Part shown: positions 22,592 to 33,979 of the stretch, one piece after another
Position numbering within the stretch: the stretch's first letter is position 1
Layout of the letters: every line of letters starts with the position of its first letter
Assembly (NCBI GenBank): GCA_025617375.2
Contig: JAMYGW020000006.1
Location: forward strand, 1,307,001-1,371,000
Direction of reading: 5' to 3'
Origin: Acarospora socialis
Lineage: Eukaryota; Ascomycota; Lecanoromycetes; Acarosporales; Acarosporaceae
DNA: 64,000 nt
Translations under genes and position numbers: made by a program
Notes under the pieces: generated by a model
Seen by the model: the letters and a program-made list of their open reading frames with translations, nothing else
Database searches by the model: none
What the model was told of the DNA's origin: nothing

Positions 22592-23635
22592 TCAGTCCTC
22601 CCAAATCGTCTCCAGATCCAGATCCCCCCGCCTCTCCGCCCCACACACGCTCCACCTCTTCCTCTTGTCCCTGGCTCCAAAGACCACCCCAAAACTGTTC
22701 GTTCCGAGTATCATGCTTCTCGCGGTCGGGGATTCGACGCTGCTGCGTCGCTGCTGCGTATCACCACCATTCGTGCCATCCGCCTCTTCGTCTGCCGCAG
22801 CTTTGAGCCGTGCAAGCTTCTCCGTTTCTAGAGCCGCTTCTTCGGCATCGGGAGAGTCTGGGATCGTCTCGAGAGAAGAGATGCTGGGTGAGCGAGATCG
22901 GAACGAAGTAGGTGTTGAAGGTATCGAGGAAGAGGAAAAGGAGATGTTGGATGGATAGGATTCGTTGAATTTTGTTGGCGCCAGCGAAGGCGATGAACCG
23001 CTGGAGGCCGAGGCAGAGTTCGTACTCGAAGTGATTGGTGTTTGTTGTCCGACCGGATACAGTGGAGACGATGGCCTCCGACGGTTCCGTGGGAAGGTGT
23101 GAGGGATAGTTAATGGTGAGCTAAGCAGTGGGTCCGCATCCGTAGTCGAGGCCCTCGGTGTAAGCTCCAACTCTTGGTTCTCAGATATGGTCTCCCAGAT
23201 GTCTACTTGTCCACCAAAACTTGGGTATGTGTCCTCGATCGGCCGCCTCAGTGGACTTGTTCGACGACCCGGCGGCCCAAGCGGACTTGAGGGGCGGCCT
23301 GTATTGGGAGACATGAGAACTCGGCCTGTTGTGTCCATCATAGGAGAGGAATGTGCTCTTGTCATAGGCGGAGCGGTCAGAGAACTCGCGGAAGATCGAG
23401 AGCGTAGATGAGTCCGTGAGAAGGGAGAACGGTTGCGTGATCGTATGGACAGTGTTAGGTTTCCTGACGGGTTCGATGTTGTCTCGGATATTGGTTCGCT
23501 AGAACGGCGAGGATTGAGTGGTCTCGTTTTAGCCGTCTCGGATTCCATAGATTCAGATGTCTTTGGAAGCTCGTCAAGAATTTCCGGGGGCGGTGGAGAT
23601 ATGTCTGCTGGAGGGGGGAGCACTCGAGGAACCAT
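22592..23635 (-). CDS. Disordered Ser/Pro/Arg-rich protein, unknown function
   Basis: Single exon, 347 residues. It starts MVPRVLPPPADISPPPPE and is dominated by Ser, Pro, Arg and Thr, with many SP and RS dipeptides that could be phosphorylation sites. Two parts look constrained: a helical patch (DSPDAEEAALETEKLARLKAAADEE, about residues 258-282) and the C-terminal end (FGARDKRKRWSVCGAERRG then DLDLETIWED). I take it for one of the conserved hypothetical 'basic proline-rich' proteins of filamentous fungi; no biochemical role can be assigned. Divergent from the transporter gene at 24587 with 951 bp between starts. Confidence 0.72.
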   Translation of the reverse strand: MVPRVLPPPADISPPPPEILDELPKTSESMESETAKTRPLNPRRSSEPISETTSNPSGNLTLSIRSRNRSPFSRTHLRSRSSASSLTAPPMTRAHSSPMMDTTGRVLMSPNTGRPSSPLGPPGRRTSPLRRPIEDTYPSFGGQVDIWETISENQELELTPRASTTDADPLLSSPLTIPHTFPRNRRRPSSPLYPVGQQTPITSSTNSASASSGSSPSLAPTKFNESYPSNISFSSSSIPSTPTSFRSRSPSISSLETIPDSPDAEEAALETEKLARLKAAADEEADGTNGGDTQQRRSSVESPTARSMILGTNSFGVVFGARDKRKRWSVCGAERRGDLDLETIWED

Positions 23636-24586
23636 TTTGGTGAATGTCTCTGTAGCTTACTGAAAAGTTGTGGATCGAGGAGGTTGGTATTTTCTCCGAC
23701 AGTTCAGATTTTAAAGGATATGGGAAGTTGGCAAATCTCTTGAAGCTATAACAACACAACTGCTGGGACCGTCGAGCAGTCGTTGATCTTGTCCAGCAAA
23801 ATGTTAGACTAGACTGTGTAGCCTACTTATGCTTCACGCAGTCTAGGCAACTGCGCTGAGCGAAGGAATGAGCAGGCGCAACGCAGGCCTGGCAGAGTCA
23901 ACTCACAAGAACTGACTGCCCGGCTGTAACACTCTGTGAGTGGTCGGCATCGCACTTCGTCTATATACAGTCTTCCAAAGCCTTTGTATGCGCTTTGTCG
24001 CTACTGTTGGATTCGGAGGAGGATGAATCACTGCTTGTCCTCATCAACGAGGAAGTAGAGGACAAACATAAACAAGCATCATCAGTGGTCAGTGGTCACA
24101 GGCCCTGGTCACGGCGTGTACGAGTAACTGGACTTATGAGCATTTCGTACAGTGTCACTCGATAACATGGATCACGGGCATAAGCGAATAAGAAATGTCA
24201 TTCCCGCCCTTAGCCCAGACTCAACCAATCATAAGATGATGCTGACAGACCCTCGATTTTATCCAGATCCCTTGCAGGGTGGATACTAAAGCAGAGGCGG
24301 ACCTTTCTCATGAAATTCTATGACGTCTGCTTAAAGACATTCGAACGTTGATTTCCTTGCCATCAACAATTATACTTTCAATTAATGGATATTTGGGTCT
24401 TGGATATCATGTGAATTTATTGCTCTAAACGATCCGGACTGCCATGATCATTGGCCGCTCTGAGTCTTCCAATCATCCATGAAAGGCAGACTGCTTGATG
24501 TTTGCTTCCGGGGGGCGACTTGATCATATCATATCATGGTGGAAATTCTCCCTTGACATTCTCGTCTAGTCCGTCCCTAGGAAATC
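23636..24586. other. Divergent promoter region
   Basis: 951 bp between two divergent starts. No frame of note. It should hold the promoters of the disordered protein gene and of the transporter. Confidence 0.5.
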
Positions 24587-26416
24587 ATGCAATCGAATGG
24601 CAGCCCGACTTCCGTGGCGTGCACGATGGATTATTCGGAGGAAACTGGGGACCCGTCCAGTAGAAGATCCTCGATTCCACACCTGAAGCTCCTGCTCGAC
24701 CAGGGCTATCTCACCCCCTCCATAATCCATCATGAATATCCAGGTACGGGCACAGATGCCGATCCTTATCTGGTCGAATGGATCGATAACGACCCACGGA
24801 ACCCGATGCTATTCAGCAACGCGCGGAAACGGGTCTGGACACTCCTCGAGTCTCTCGCGACATTCGCAGTGACGCTCACCACCAGCGCGTATAGCGCCGC
24901 TGCCGTACAGTTGATTGAGGAATTTCAAGTCGACCGGGAGATCTTCGAAGTAGGGTTCTCGGTCTTCGTGCTCGGCTTTGCGTTGGGTCCTCTGTTTTGG
25001 GCTCCGTTGAGTGAGATGTATGGACGTCAGGTTCTGTTCTTTGTAACGGTGAGCACTCCGGAGCTCCGCTACAGGACGCTTCAGAACTGCCTCGTTGATA
25101 CGGCCGGCAGTTGGCCATGTTTACCGCCTTTAACGCGGTGAGCATTGTCGTACCAACTTTTGAAGGTCTCATCGTGCTGCGGTTCTTGAAAGGTTCCTTT
25201 GGCTCTTCCTTGTTGACCAATGCTGGTGGCGTCGTAGCGGACATTTTCCCAGCGTCTCAGCGAGGGCTTGCTATAGTTGCCTTTTCTTCCGCGCCATTGC
25301 TCGGACCGGTCCTCGGGCCCGTGATAGGAGGTTTCCTTGCGGAGAACTTGGGCTGGCGTTGGATGGAAGGGTTCTTGTAAGCGTGCTGTACAGAGACAAC
25401 GATGGAGAACAAGGGTTCACCCTAAGCTCTAGAACAATGCTCAACGGCACGCTCTGGATACTCGTCTCTCTCGTGGTGCCGGAAACCTACGCACCCGTGC
25501 TGCTGGAACGGCGCGCAGAACAACTCTCAAAGCTGACAGGAAAAACCTTCATATCAAAACTCAACAAGGACAAGGAGAAGAGCCTCAGCTTGGCATTGAA
25601 GACTGCGCTGACGAGACCGTGGGTCTTGCTTTTCCGAGAGCCGATCGTGCTGCTTCTGTCCATCTACATGGCCATCCTCTACGGAACGGTACCGATCACC
25701 AATCCACTCCTCTCAGTCCATACACTCACAAACCGTTCAGCTCTACATGTTCTTCGGCGCCTTCCCCATCGTCTACCAAGGCCACCGCGGCTGGAGCGAA
25801 GGCATCGGCGGCCTCGCCTTCCTCGGCATCGGCGTCGGCGTCATCCTCGGCATAGCCTACAGCTTCCCCGACCACCGACGCTACCAGACCGCGCTCCGAT
25901 CCGCCGGCGGCAAAGACGTCGATCCGGAGGTCCGGCTCCCCCCTTCCCTCGTCGGCTCCATCGCCATTCCGGTCGGCATCTTCTGGTTCGCGTGGACGAA
26001 CGATCCATCCGTCCACTTCCTGGCCTCCATCGCCGGGCAGATCCCCTTCGGCTTCGGCTTCGTCCTGGTCTATCTGACGTCGCAGAACTACCTCGTTGAC
26101 GCGTACACGATCTACGCGGCGAGCGTCCTCGCGGCGAACACGGTCATGAGGTCGGCAGTTGGTGCGGCTTTTCCGCTCTTCACGCCGGTAGGGAAACGCT
26201 GCTGTTGATATTCGTCGAAGCCAGCTAATGCGCGATTTCAAGTACATGTACGACAAGCTTGGCATACACTGGGCGTCTTCGGTGCCGGCGTTCCTTGCCC
26301 TGGCTTGCGTGCCTTTCCCGTTTCTGTTCTACAAGTATGGCGTTCGCATACGTAAGAGGTGCAAATATGCGGCAGAGGCGGATCGTGTGAGACAGGCAGT
26401 TCATAATAGAGGTTGA
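24587..26416 (+). CDS. Major facilitator transporter, DHA1 drug:H+ antiporter type
   Basis: Five exons: 24587-25048, 25111-25376, 25433-25688, 25741-26187 and 26243-26416, total 534 residues. All introns are 51-62 nt with GT-AG ends and matching phases. A cytosolic N-terminus (about 85 residues, with [17 protein letters not shown]) precedes 12 predicted membrane helices. Diagnostic motifs are motif A in the loop after helix 2 ([15 protein letters not shown]), [10 protein letters not shown] in helix 4 and the antiporter motif C ([14 protein letters not shown]) in helix 5. The end, [19 protein letters not shown], is typical of the fungal DHA1 group that includes Flu1, Mdr1 and Tpo1 relatives. 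Expected role: proton-coupled efflux of drugs, polyamines or own metabolites at the plasma membrane. Some donors (GTACCG, GTAGGG) are weak but give the right family sequence. Confidence 0.87.
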
Positions 26417-26947
26417 TCATGAAAGACTGTGTGACATACAGCTACGTTATATACTTGGAAAGTTTCATCGTACAAGGTTGCGAATAGCGGATCAGGACAG
26501 ATCTATGGCTGCGGCAGCGAACGGTCTCACAAACGTCCGATCCGTCAGCCTTATAGTAGGGTTTCCTAGGATCTTCAATATGAACAACTCTATGTATATG
26601 GGTATCGACAACACCCCTTATCTATAACTCGCCACTATGTACTCCTTGAATCTCTAACGACGATTTCTAACGACAATGGTGTGCGTTCAATAATATCGCC
26701 GCAGGTAGCGAATACCCGGAAACATGTATACCATGCGCCAATGGACCAAAGACCGCGCCTCAACACACCGACCGATGCTTTTTTGTCAAGTATAAGGAAA
26801 AGTGTTGCATGAAGCGCAGCCAATCCAAGAACACTTCCGAAGGGATAGCGGAATCCAAAGGTGAGGTTCAGTAACAGCAAGAAGTAGTCCAGGGAGGTGT
26901 GGAATGTTAGTTTCAACACTCTGGACGAAATCTTTCGCCTGAATTGA
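26417..26947. other. Intergenic between convergent genes
   Basis: Holds a minus-strand frame (26635-26919, 94 codons) with two hydrophobic stretches (YFLLLLNLTFGF, LAALHATLFLILD). Family and start are unknown, and it may be chance. Nothing else seen. Confidence 0.35.
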
Positions 26948-28279
26948 TCATGTGGAGCTCCCTTTCCCGGACTTTAAGACTTCGCGTTTCATTCCATGTC
27001 TAACAGCTTCCAAGACATTGTCCACCGTCGCTTTAGGCATGAATGCCGGGCTGGTCCCTTCCTGGAACACACCTGTCCGCACAAGGATCGAGTACCAACT
27101 GTTTGCGCTCAGAGGGGATTCGTTGAACTCGTTCGTGCCACGAATGTCAGATTCAGGAGTATCGCCGACAAAGTATACAGTCTCTGGTGGAGAGTCGATA
27201 CCGTGAGTATCCTTTCGCCACTCTCTGAGGAGGCAAGTCGCGAACTGGAAGGTACCGATTTGTGGCTTCCCGAATGCTGTCGTTTGCAGTTCTTTACCAG
27301 TAACGGCCTTGTATACGGCCTCGAGGGATACCCGTAGAGCCCCCATTCCGATACGTGTATGCTCGTGCGATGTTGACCAGACGACGTCCGAGTGTGAGAA
27401 GAATAACGGTGGGCCCTCGTTGAATGTTTTTGACCGAGTTCCAAGCCGTCCATGCTGAGACATCAGAAGGTCGAGGATTATCTGCTGATCGCCGGCCCAG
27501 TCGCGGCTGTCTGCGAAGACGAAGATCGCTTCAATCTCGACCTCATTAAAGTTGCGAACGCGGCAATGTGCGCGTTCCTCGTCCGTGAGCTTCCGGAACG
27601 GCGTGGTGTCCTTGTTGTCTTTGATGATATCGCCAGGCGTGACAACATCCTTGAAGCCGTACCCCTCTGCAATGTGACGACACTGCTCTCCTTCGCCCCC
27701 AACGACCAGCACGGTACCATAGTGCTTGGCCATGTCTCGCATAGGAGTATGTCCGCAAATAAACTGTCCAGTCGATACTTCAATCCCAAGCTGTTTACTC
27801 AGATCCAGACATCTCTCCTGCTCTGACTTGCCTCCACCGTTGGTAACTAAGATATAGGGTCTGTCTCAAATTAGATCCGGAAACACAAAGCGACAAATAT
27901 CTTACACTTTGATGCCATACTCGTTTTGGCCGTTCAACACCTTCAAGGCCTCGATCGCCTCTGGGATCGGCTCTCCGCCGCGAATGAGGACACCATCAAT
28001 GTCGAACGCAAAGGCGTACGTTCCTGTGACGGTAGGTTGGGGCGGTATTCTCGTGGTGCTGTTGCGGCTGCTTGCACGGCTCAGACTGTGTTTCGCCTTC
28101 TCCATCGCTACCGCCGTCTCCTGACCGTCACCCGGAAATTTCTGGTGCTGTGGCGGCACGGCGACCACACGACCAGTGGCTACATCTTCGGTCCTGGTAG
28201 CCACAGACGAGAGACTGCGAACTCCTGACTTCTTGGTGGGTAGCGGAGCGCCCGAGGCAGGCATGACCGCCATAACCAT
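26948..28279 (-). CDS. HAD-superfamily class IIA hydrolase, CECR5/YKR070W-like
   Basis: Two exons on the minus strand: 27906-28279 and 26948-27860, giving 428 residues from the ATG at 28279. The 45-bp intron begins GTAAGA and ends GACAG, phase 2. The frame is open upstream of this ATG but offers no other ATG, so 28279, or the next ATGs at 28273 and 28264, is the start. HAD motif I is FAFDIDGVLIRGG with the nucleophile and acid Asp pair; PYILVTNGGGKSEQER is the class IIA cap entry; VYFVGDTPESDIRGTN carries the metal-binding acidic residues. Human CECR5/HDHD5 and yeast YKR070W are mitochondrial; the Arg/Ser-rich N-terminus fits a presequence. The substrate is unknown, probably a small phosphoester. 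Confidence 0.86.
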
Positions 28280-29365
28280 CTGTGCGGCGAATAAGACTGT
28301 GATCGCGAACGAATGCAGACCTTTATAAACGTACACTCGAGCGTTACAATCTCTGAGAAGTGGGTTTGAACATTGAGCGGTTTCTCAAACAGTTGTACAG
28401 GGTAGTTGACATGGCGGAGATCCGGTGGTCCCTGACTGACCCGGTCAAGCTTTTTCAGCAGAGTTGAGAATGGATCTAAGCTCCTAGTTTTACTCCAATG
28501 ACGCGTCTCATGGTACTCAAATCTCAGCCTATGTTACCCTAAGATATGGTAACTTCCAGGTTGTCGCATCTGGTTGGGGTCCCACTTCTTGGCTTCCACT
28601 TCTTGGTAGCTACAATGCCACTTTATGGTAGCCCTGGTATCTTGCCATATCCGTGGTGGGACCTCACAAAGAACCCTGCCCTTCGACATCTCAAGATTGA
28701 TTGTAGCGCAATCCGGGTTCCTCATCGACAATCAAATCCGTATGCACAACAGCAAATAGTAAATGCGTTGCCTTAGACATGATACCAGGTAATGACATTG
28801 CCAACGTCGGGTGCTGAGAAAAATATTCCGAGCTTGATGTCATGCAGCTGCGGTCCGATTAGATAACGGCCCTAAACACCCTGCTTACGTAATCCACACC
28901 TAACCACGAGCCTCTTCGGGGTCCTTATGTGCAGCTCATTAGCCGTCTGAATCACTCGAACTTGCGACCTGGTACAAAGCTATTGGCCGAGGAAACAGCA
29001 TCAATATCACCTGGGTGGTTTCGTGAAATGTAAAAGTCTTGCAGTATTCGGCGAATCATTCCAGAATCCTCTGCCACTGAGAGGACCGCAGCGTTACTTG
29101 TTATCCGAGACGCATAAATTATGTCTACGCGGATGTCAAACTGGAAGCCAACATAACCGCAAAAGAGCGCTGAAGTGAAGGAGCTACACTGTGCCGTAAC
29201 CTTGATGTAGTAGGAAAGCATAATGCTTGAAACATCCCAAGAACAACTATAGCCGGACGTTAGATCACAGTAATGCCATACGGAGGACATGATGACATTG
29301 AATCAGGACCACATATGTCTAATTCCTTCTGCGCTGGGTTTCCTCACCCATGGAGGCTTGCATTG
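28280..29365. other. Intergenic, no sure gene
   Basis: About 1.1 kb between two minus-strand genes. A minus-strand frame at 28952-29290 (112 codons, ATG start) has Cys/aromatic-rich content but no recognisable family; I do not call it. The part near 28280-28400 should be the HAD gene's promoter. Confidence 0.4.
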
Positions 29366-31342
29366 CTACACCTTCTGCCGAGTACCTGATAGTGACGATG
29401 TCTTCGAGTGGTTGAGCGTTGCAGTTGCGGGCGGAGGTGGTGGGTTGAGGACACCATTACGTATGGTCCACCCTTCCCGCTTCATAACCTTCCAGACCTG
29501 TCCAACTTTCAGCCTTACCAGGTCCCCAGCTGCTCTTGCGTCCTCTTTAGAGTCATGCCCCTGTTCCCCGCCCATCTGAATATTCCGGTCGAGGTACTTG
29601 CTCACAAGCATCCTGAGTCCGTAGCGGATCGGTAAGCCGCGAGGGTGTGGATAGAGTACCACAGTGTCGATAACTGAGGGGTGGATGATGCGTGTAACGT
29701 TCAGATCATTCTCGATGGCGTGACCTATAAGTGGTGTTTCGGGTGTTAGAAGCCCGAAGAGGAGCGACCGAGCGACTGCTGGGGAATCAACAATCTGTAA
29801 GGCGCGACCCGAGACCTCGCCTGCTTCAGAACCCTCCTCGCTCGGTCCCGGGGAGGCTTTGTACGGTACAGCTTCCGTAAAGTGTTTCGGCCAAACGCCG
29901 GAGAACCGGGAGTTAAGGTCCAAAACTTCGCCGATCGGTCTTACCAAGACATCTAGCAGTTCTTCGCCCCTCGGCCAAGCCGTAGCCGTTAGGCGTATCA
30001 GTTCCATGCCGTGGACGGTATAGCCCATCTCGCAGTCGAAACAAACCGCCTTCGCCAGCTTCTTGCTTTCATTCACAGGCGTTCGCTCGAAAGGCAGGAC
30101 TGCAGCCAATCTCTTCACCTCAGATACTTTGAACACATGAGTATCCGCTTTGGTGCACCCAACCGAGGCTCCTACGGGCTCGTTGCAACAAGAATATACC
30201 GCATCCTTGTGACCTTTGATAGCGTCAGTCCGCTCCTTCGGCGGACGTAAGGTTTTCCCAAAATGATATGTGCAGGTACCGCCTGTAGTGAGAACTCCAT
30301 CTTCTGCTCTTCTACCAGGGAACACTTGGAATCGTGTTCTACAACGATCGCACTGTTCCCAGCCCTTTGCAGCTTCAACGCCTTTCTTAGCTTGGATGAT
30401 CTCTGCTTTGCTCGGTGGTGCCCAGACGTAGCCAAATTTTTGGAGCCCCTCTTGGTTTATGAACAGCTTCGGTAGGAGTAACAGCTCTTCCCGGACGGTC
30501 AGACCAGTCTCGACGGACGGCGGTGCGCTCGAAGGTTTCTGTTTGGAGTCCGGGAAGTCAAGTGCGATCTTCTTAAGCCGTTCCTGCTTCCACTCCTCTA
30601 GCTTCATCTTCTTGAGTGCGACGATCCGAAGCTTGATGACATTGGAGTAGACAGAGTGACTTTCCCGCGCCGTCTTCTCCTCCTCATCTAGCGCCATAGA
30701 AATCAGCTCCTGCTCCGATAGCTCCAAAGCTCTCTTTGATGGCTCATCACTGCTCAATACTTCGTTGTTGAGCCGGACAATCTGCTCATGTAATTTCTTG
30801 ATTATAGCTAAGCGTATCGTGTGTGAAGCTGGAGGATGTGGCAGCATTCGAGGGTTCAATGACTCCTGAATGGCCTCTTTCACGGGTGGCCGTGAAGGTT
30901 GCCTGTCGGCTGCGTTCTCGTCCGATGCAACCCGGTCGCTGTTTCTGGGAGGTGCAACAGCTTCATGGCGACTACGCCGAGGCGGCGGTGAGACTTTCCG
31001 CGTAGTTGTTTTCAACAGCGTAGACTTCTCCTTGTTGAACACTTTTGCATCTTCCTTAGTCGAAGCTGTTGCTATGGGGGCTGTAACAGGCGCCGGCTTA
31101 GGAATCTCGACACAGTGAACCTCGGTTTGGTCCGAACCAACCCGTCTCCGTTTACGTGGTCCATCGACATTGCCATCATCTACCCGGACTTTCTCTGCCT
31201 CCAGTGAATTCTGAGCGGTGGTTCTCTCCTGTACTTTGTTGGGCGTTTCTTTGGTATCATGAGAGAATATGCAGTTGAGAAGGCTACAGTGAGAGCCTTC
31301 AGGGCAACAGATCTCCTGAAACAAACCGGTAATCGAAAACAT
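29366..31342 (-). CDS. REX3: RNA exonuclease 3 (DEDDh 3'-5' exonuclease)
   Basis: Single exon, 658 residues. The N-terminus has a CCCH-like zinc-binding motif (CCPEGSHCSLLNCIFSH, residues 12-28), as in fungal Rex3 proteins, then a long basic disordered part. A Cys/His-rich segment (CDRCRTRFQVF ... CTYHF) precedes the nuclease. The catalytic domain has D436 and E438 in FDCEMGY, the HAIENDL motif, and H596/D601 in HDSKEDARAA, which gives the DEDDh set. In yeast Rex3 matures the RNA of RNase MRP and trims other small RNAs with Rex1/Rex2; a nuclear role is expected here. All catalytic residues are present. Divergent from the lipase gene at 31956. Confidence 0.9.
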   Translation of the reverse strand: MFSITGLFQEICCPEGSHCSLLNCIFSHDTKETPNKVQERTTAQNSLEAEKVRVDDGNVDGPRKRRRVGSDQTEVHCVEIPKPAPVTAPIATASTKEDAKVFNKEKSTLLKTTTRKVSPPPRRSRHEAVAPPRNSDRVASDENAADRQPSRPPVKEAIQESLNPRMLPHPPASHTIRLAIIKKLHEQIVRLNNEVLSSDEPSKRALELSEQELISMALDEEEKTARESHSVYSNVIKLRIVALKKMKLEEWKQERLKKIALDFPDSKQKPSSAPPSVETGLTVREELLLLPKLFINQEGLQKFGYVWAPPSKAEIIQAKKGVEAAKGWEQCDRCRTRFQVFPGRRAEDGVLTTGGTCTYHFGKTLRPPKERTDAIKGHKDAVYSCCNEPVGASVGCTKADTHVFKVSEVKRLAAVLPFERTPVNESKKLAKAVCFDCEMGYTVHGMELIRLTATAWPRGEELLDVLVRPIGEVLDLNSRFSGVWPKHFTEAVPYKASPGPSEEGSEAGEVSGRALQIVDSPAVARSLLFGLLTPETPLIGHAIENDLNVTRIIHPSVIDTVVLYPHPRGLPIRYGLRMLVSKYLDRNIQMGGEQGHDSKEDARAAGDLVRLKVGQVWKVMKREGWTIRNGVLNPPPPPATATLNHSKTSSLSGTRQKV

Positions 31343-31955
31343 TCTCGCACAGATGATTAGAAGGAATATCGAAAGTACGAATAGGAGCCAATCTGACTAC
31401 AGTAAATGCATTCAGGTACATGTTCACAAATCAGAACATCCTTTCTGTCATTCAATGTCCGAGGTACTGTGAGTGGTGTTTTGAGGACATCGAAAGGAAC
31501 ACCCTCTTCAGGCAGATTTCAACATCATTGATACTTCCAAAGACCGTAAATTCTCGGCACTGTTGGCCTTCAGTCAAAGACGAGTGCTGTGGAGATTGTT
31601 CCCTTCTGAGTCCCGTGTGTAAATTGCGTGTGTCAGATGGAATGGGGGAACAGGACGTGGGAGCGAGTCAGATGTTTCTCAACGCCGTGTCGGGTGATTA
31701 GAGTAAACCATTCATGCAGCCTAAGCTCCACTGTCTGTTGGCAATCCCACTCCTAGTCACTATTGAACGTAATCTCTACTCTAGTTTGACGCCTTGACTC
31801 TCAAGCACATCCTGAATCTCTCGAAGCTCCTTGAAATCTCTCCACTTGACCTAGCATATCAATCTCAAAAGGTGGTGTAACACCCTGTGTGCAAACACAT
31901 GTTTCCCTTCTCACTTTCTAGTGTAGATAGAGCATCGCTATTCTACAGTCCTCCG
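31343..31955. other. Divergent promoter region
   Basis: 613 bp between REX3 and the lipase gene. No frame with recognisable content; a 93-codon plus frame at 31420-31701 looks random. Confidence 0.45.
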
Positions 31956-33496
31956 ATGCAAGGCACCGAGACACAGAACCGTGTTCCGCGCCGTGCTACC
32001 CACCTCTGCGTCTTCGTCCATGGGTATGGTTGTCTGAGCGGTACATTCTTCTAGATGTTCTACTACTGACTCCACGTAGGCTTTGGGGTAACCCTTCACA
32101 TCTATCCTACTTAGCATCTGCCCTACGGGAGAAATACTCGGAGGACTTGGTACATATCTTGGTCGCAACGAGCAACACCGGCAGTTTCACCTACGATGGC
32201 ATCGAACTAGGCGGAGAGCGTGTGGCACAGGAGATTGAGGACACACTTGAGGAACTAGCTCGTAGTGGGCAAGAGATCAAGAAGTTGAGCATAGTCGGGT
32301 ATTCTCTTGGTGGATTGATTGCCAGATATGCCATAGGGCTGCTCTATTCGAAGGACTGGTTCGAGACAGTAGAGCCTGTCAACTTTACTACGTTCGCCAC
32401 CCCTCACTTGGGCGTTAGAACGCCGCTTCTGGGCTTTCACAACCACCTTTGGAATGTGCTCGGAGCAAGGACTTTGTCGGTGTCGGGTCGCCAGCTCTTC
32501 ACGATCGATTCATTCCGCGATACAGGCCGACCACTGCTCAGTGTCTTGGCGGACACTGATAGTATATTCATAGCAGCGTTGTCCAAGTTCAGAAACCGAG
32601 TGTTATATTCCAATATTGTGAACGACAGGTCCGCGGTGTACTATACCACCGCGATTTCACGGATAGATCCCTTCACCAACCCAGACAAAGTTAAGCTCAA
32701 CTATCTCAAAGGTATGAGAGAGTCATTTTTCTTGTTATTTCCACAGAACACTAACAACTCCTTCACAGGCTATGAACCCGTAATACTGGACGCTGACAAC
32801 CCCATCTTGCCCGAAGAGCCTAAAGAGCCGCCAACGTTCTATGCACGGCTCGCTGGCAGTACGAAGGCGCTATTGACGCGAATCCCAGTCTTCGCCTTGT
32901 TACTCGTCTTCATTCCAATTGGCTCTGTAGTGTTTCTCGTTAATTCCGGGATTCAATCCGTTAGGAGTCGTCAGAGAATTAGGCTTCACGAGGAGGGAAA
33001 GGCAGGGATAGGGCTTGGTGGCTACAGGATACCGTTGATGGTAGAAAATGTCCGCAGCGCCGTCGAAGGTGCTTTCGAGAACATGAATGCGGGGCAAAGC
33101 CAAGAGTATCTGCCTGCCGGCTCGGAGGAGGCGGCTAGTCCGACCGACGTTTCATTCGGGGCTCGTCGCAGCTCAGTGTCAGCCCGGGCCTCTTCACGCC
33201 CTGATTTGTCTCAAGCGGCAGCAGATGAAACGGAGAAGTGGCTCGAAACGACCGATTCTACCACCGAGCTCATCCGCACGCAATCGCGGCAGCCTGAATT
33301 CCCTATCCTGGCACTTACATCTGGCCAATTCGCTATGATCGAAGCGCTCAACAACGTCGGCTTCCGGAAGTTTCCCGTTTATATCCACAACGTGCGTCAC
33401 AGCCACGCGGCTATCATCGTCCGCTGGCCAAGGAAGGCCTTTGATGAGGGTAAAGTAGTTGTTCGACATTGGTTGGATGAGGAGTTCGAGATCTGA
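31956..33496 (+). CDS. DUF676 serine lipase, LPL1/ROG1-like
   Basis: Three exons: 31956-32023, 32080-32711 and 32769-33496, total 475 residues. Intron 1 (GTATGG to ACGTAG) joins the oxyanion motif so that it reads HLCVFVHGLWGNPSHL. Intron 2 (GTATGA to TCACAG) is 57 bp with no stop, so its retention would add 19 residues in frame. The nucleophile elbow is GYSLGG with Ser98; the probable catalytic His is in RHSHAAI (H444 or H446). One hydrophobic segment (VFALLLVFIPIGSVVFLV) could anchor it to a membrane or lipid droplet. Yeast relatives are Lpl1 (lipid-droplet phospholipase) and Rog1 (monoacylglycerol lipase); which of them this gene matches is not certain. Confidence 0.86.
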
Positions 33497-33979
33497 GGTA
33501 GGGATAACCCATCCACGAGCATTAGCGTGGCGTCTGGATTATGGGCAGGTAGGCTCTCGTTACAGGCGTTGCCTTTTGATTGCCTTGTTTGTCCGTGAAT
33601 TCAGCCGAGCGGGTATATTCTGCCGTTTAAGCGCATAAATCTACTATATCGAGTTATCTTGTCACAGTTCCCATCCATCCGTCAACCCGCTGACCGTGAT
33701 TCTTATGTAGAGAATCCCTAGAAGGACTCACTACCCTTGACCGACCTTGTCCATGTATGTAGCTTAGCGGAGGTTGGTATGATGGAGTTATCGGTAAGGC
33801 TCGTTAGCGCCAGACACTAATGCGAGCATAACTGAGCCGCACCTTTAAAGCAAGGGTAAGTACCTGGTACCTACCTACTCGACCTAAGGTAGCCATCAAC
33901 GAAGCCGAGACTGTTACGCGTATGTCGCAACGCTTGTCATCATTTAGGTATCAGATGAGCTTTGGGTCCAGACCATACG
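33497..33979. other. Intergenic, no gene seen
   Basis: 483 bp between two plus-strand genes; presumably 3' end signals of the lipase gene and the CK2 beta promoter. Confidence 0.45.

Noticed and set aside
25359-26099. Unspliced 246-codon frame in the transporter gene
   Set aside because: It reads correctly to 25688, then an unspliced intron puts it into an Arg/Pro-rich wrong frame; the spliced model restores the transporter sequence.
25726-26265. Minus-strand frame of 179 codons opposite the transporter
   Set aside because: Acidic low-complexity shadow ([10 protein letters not shown]) of the transporter's coding strand.
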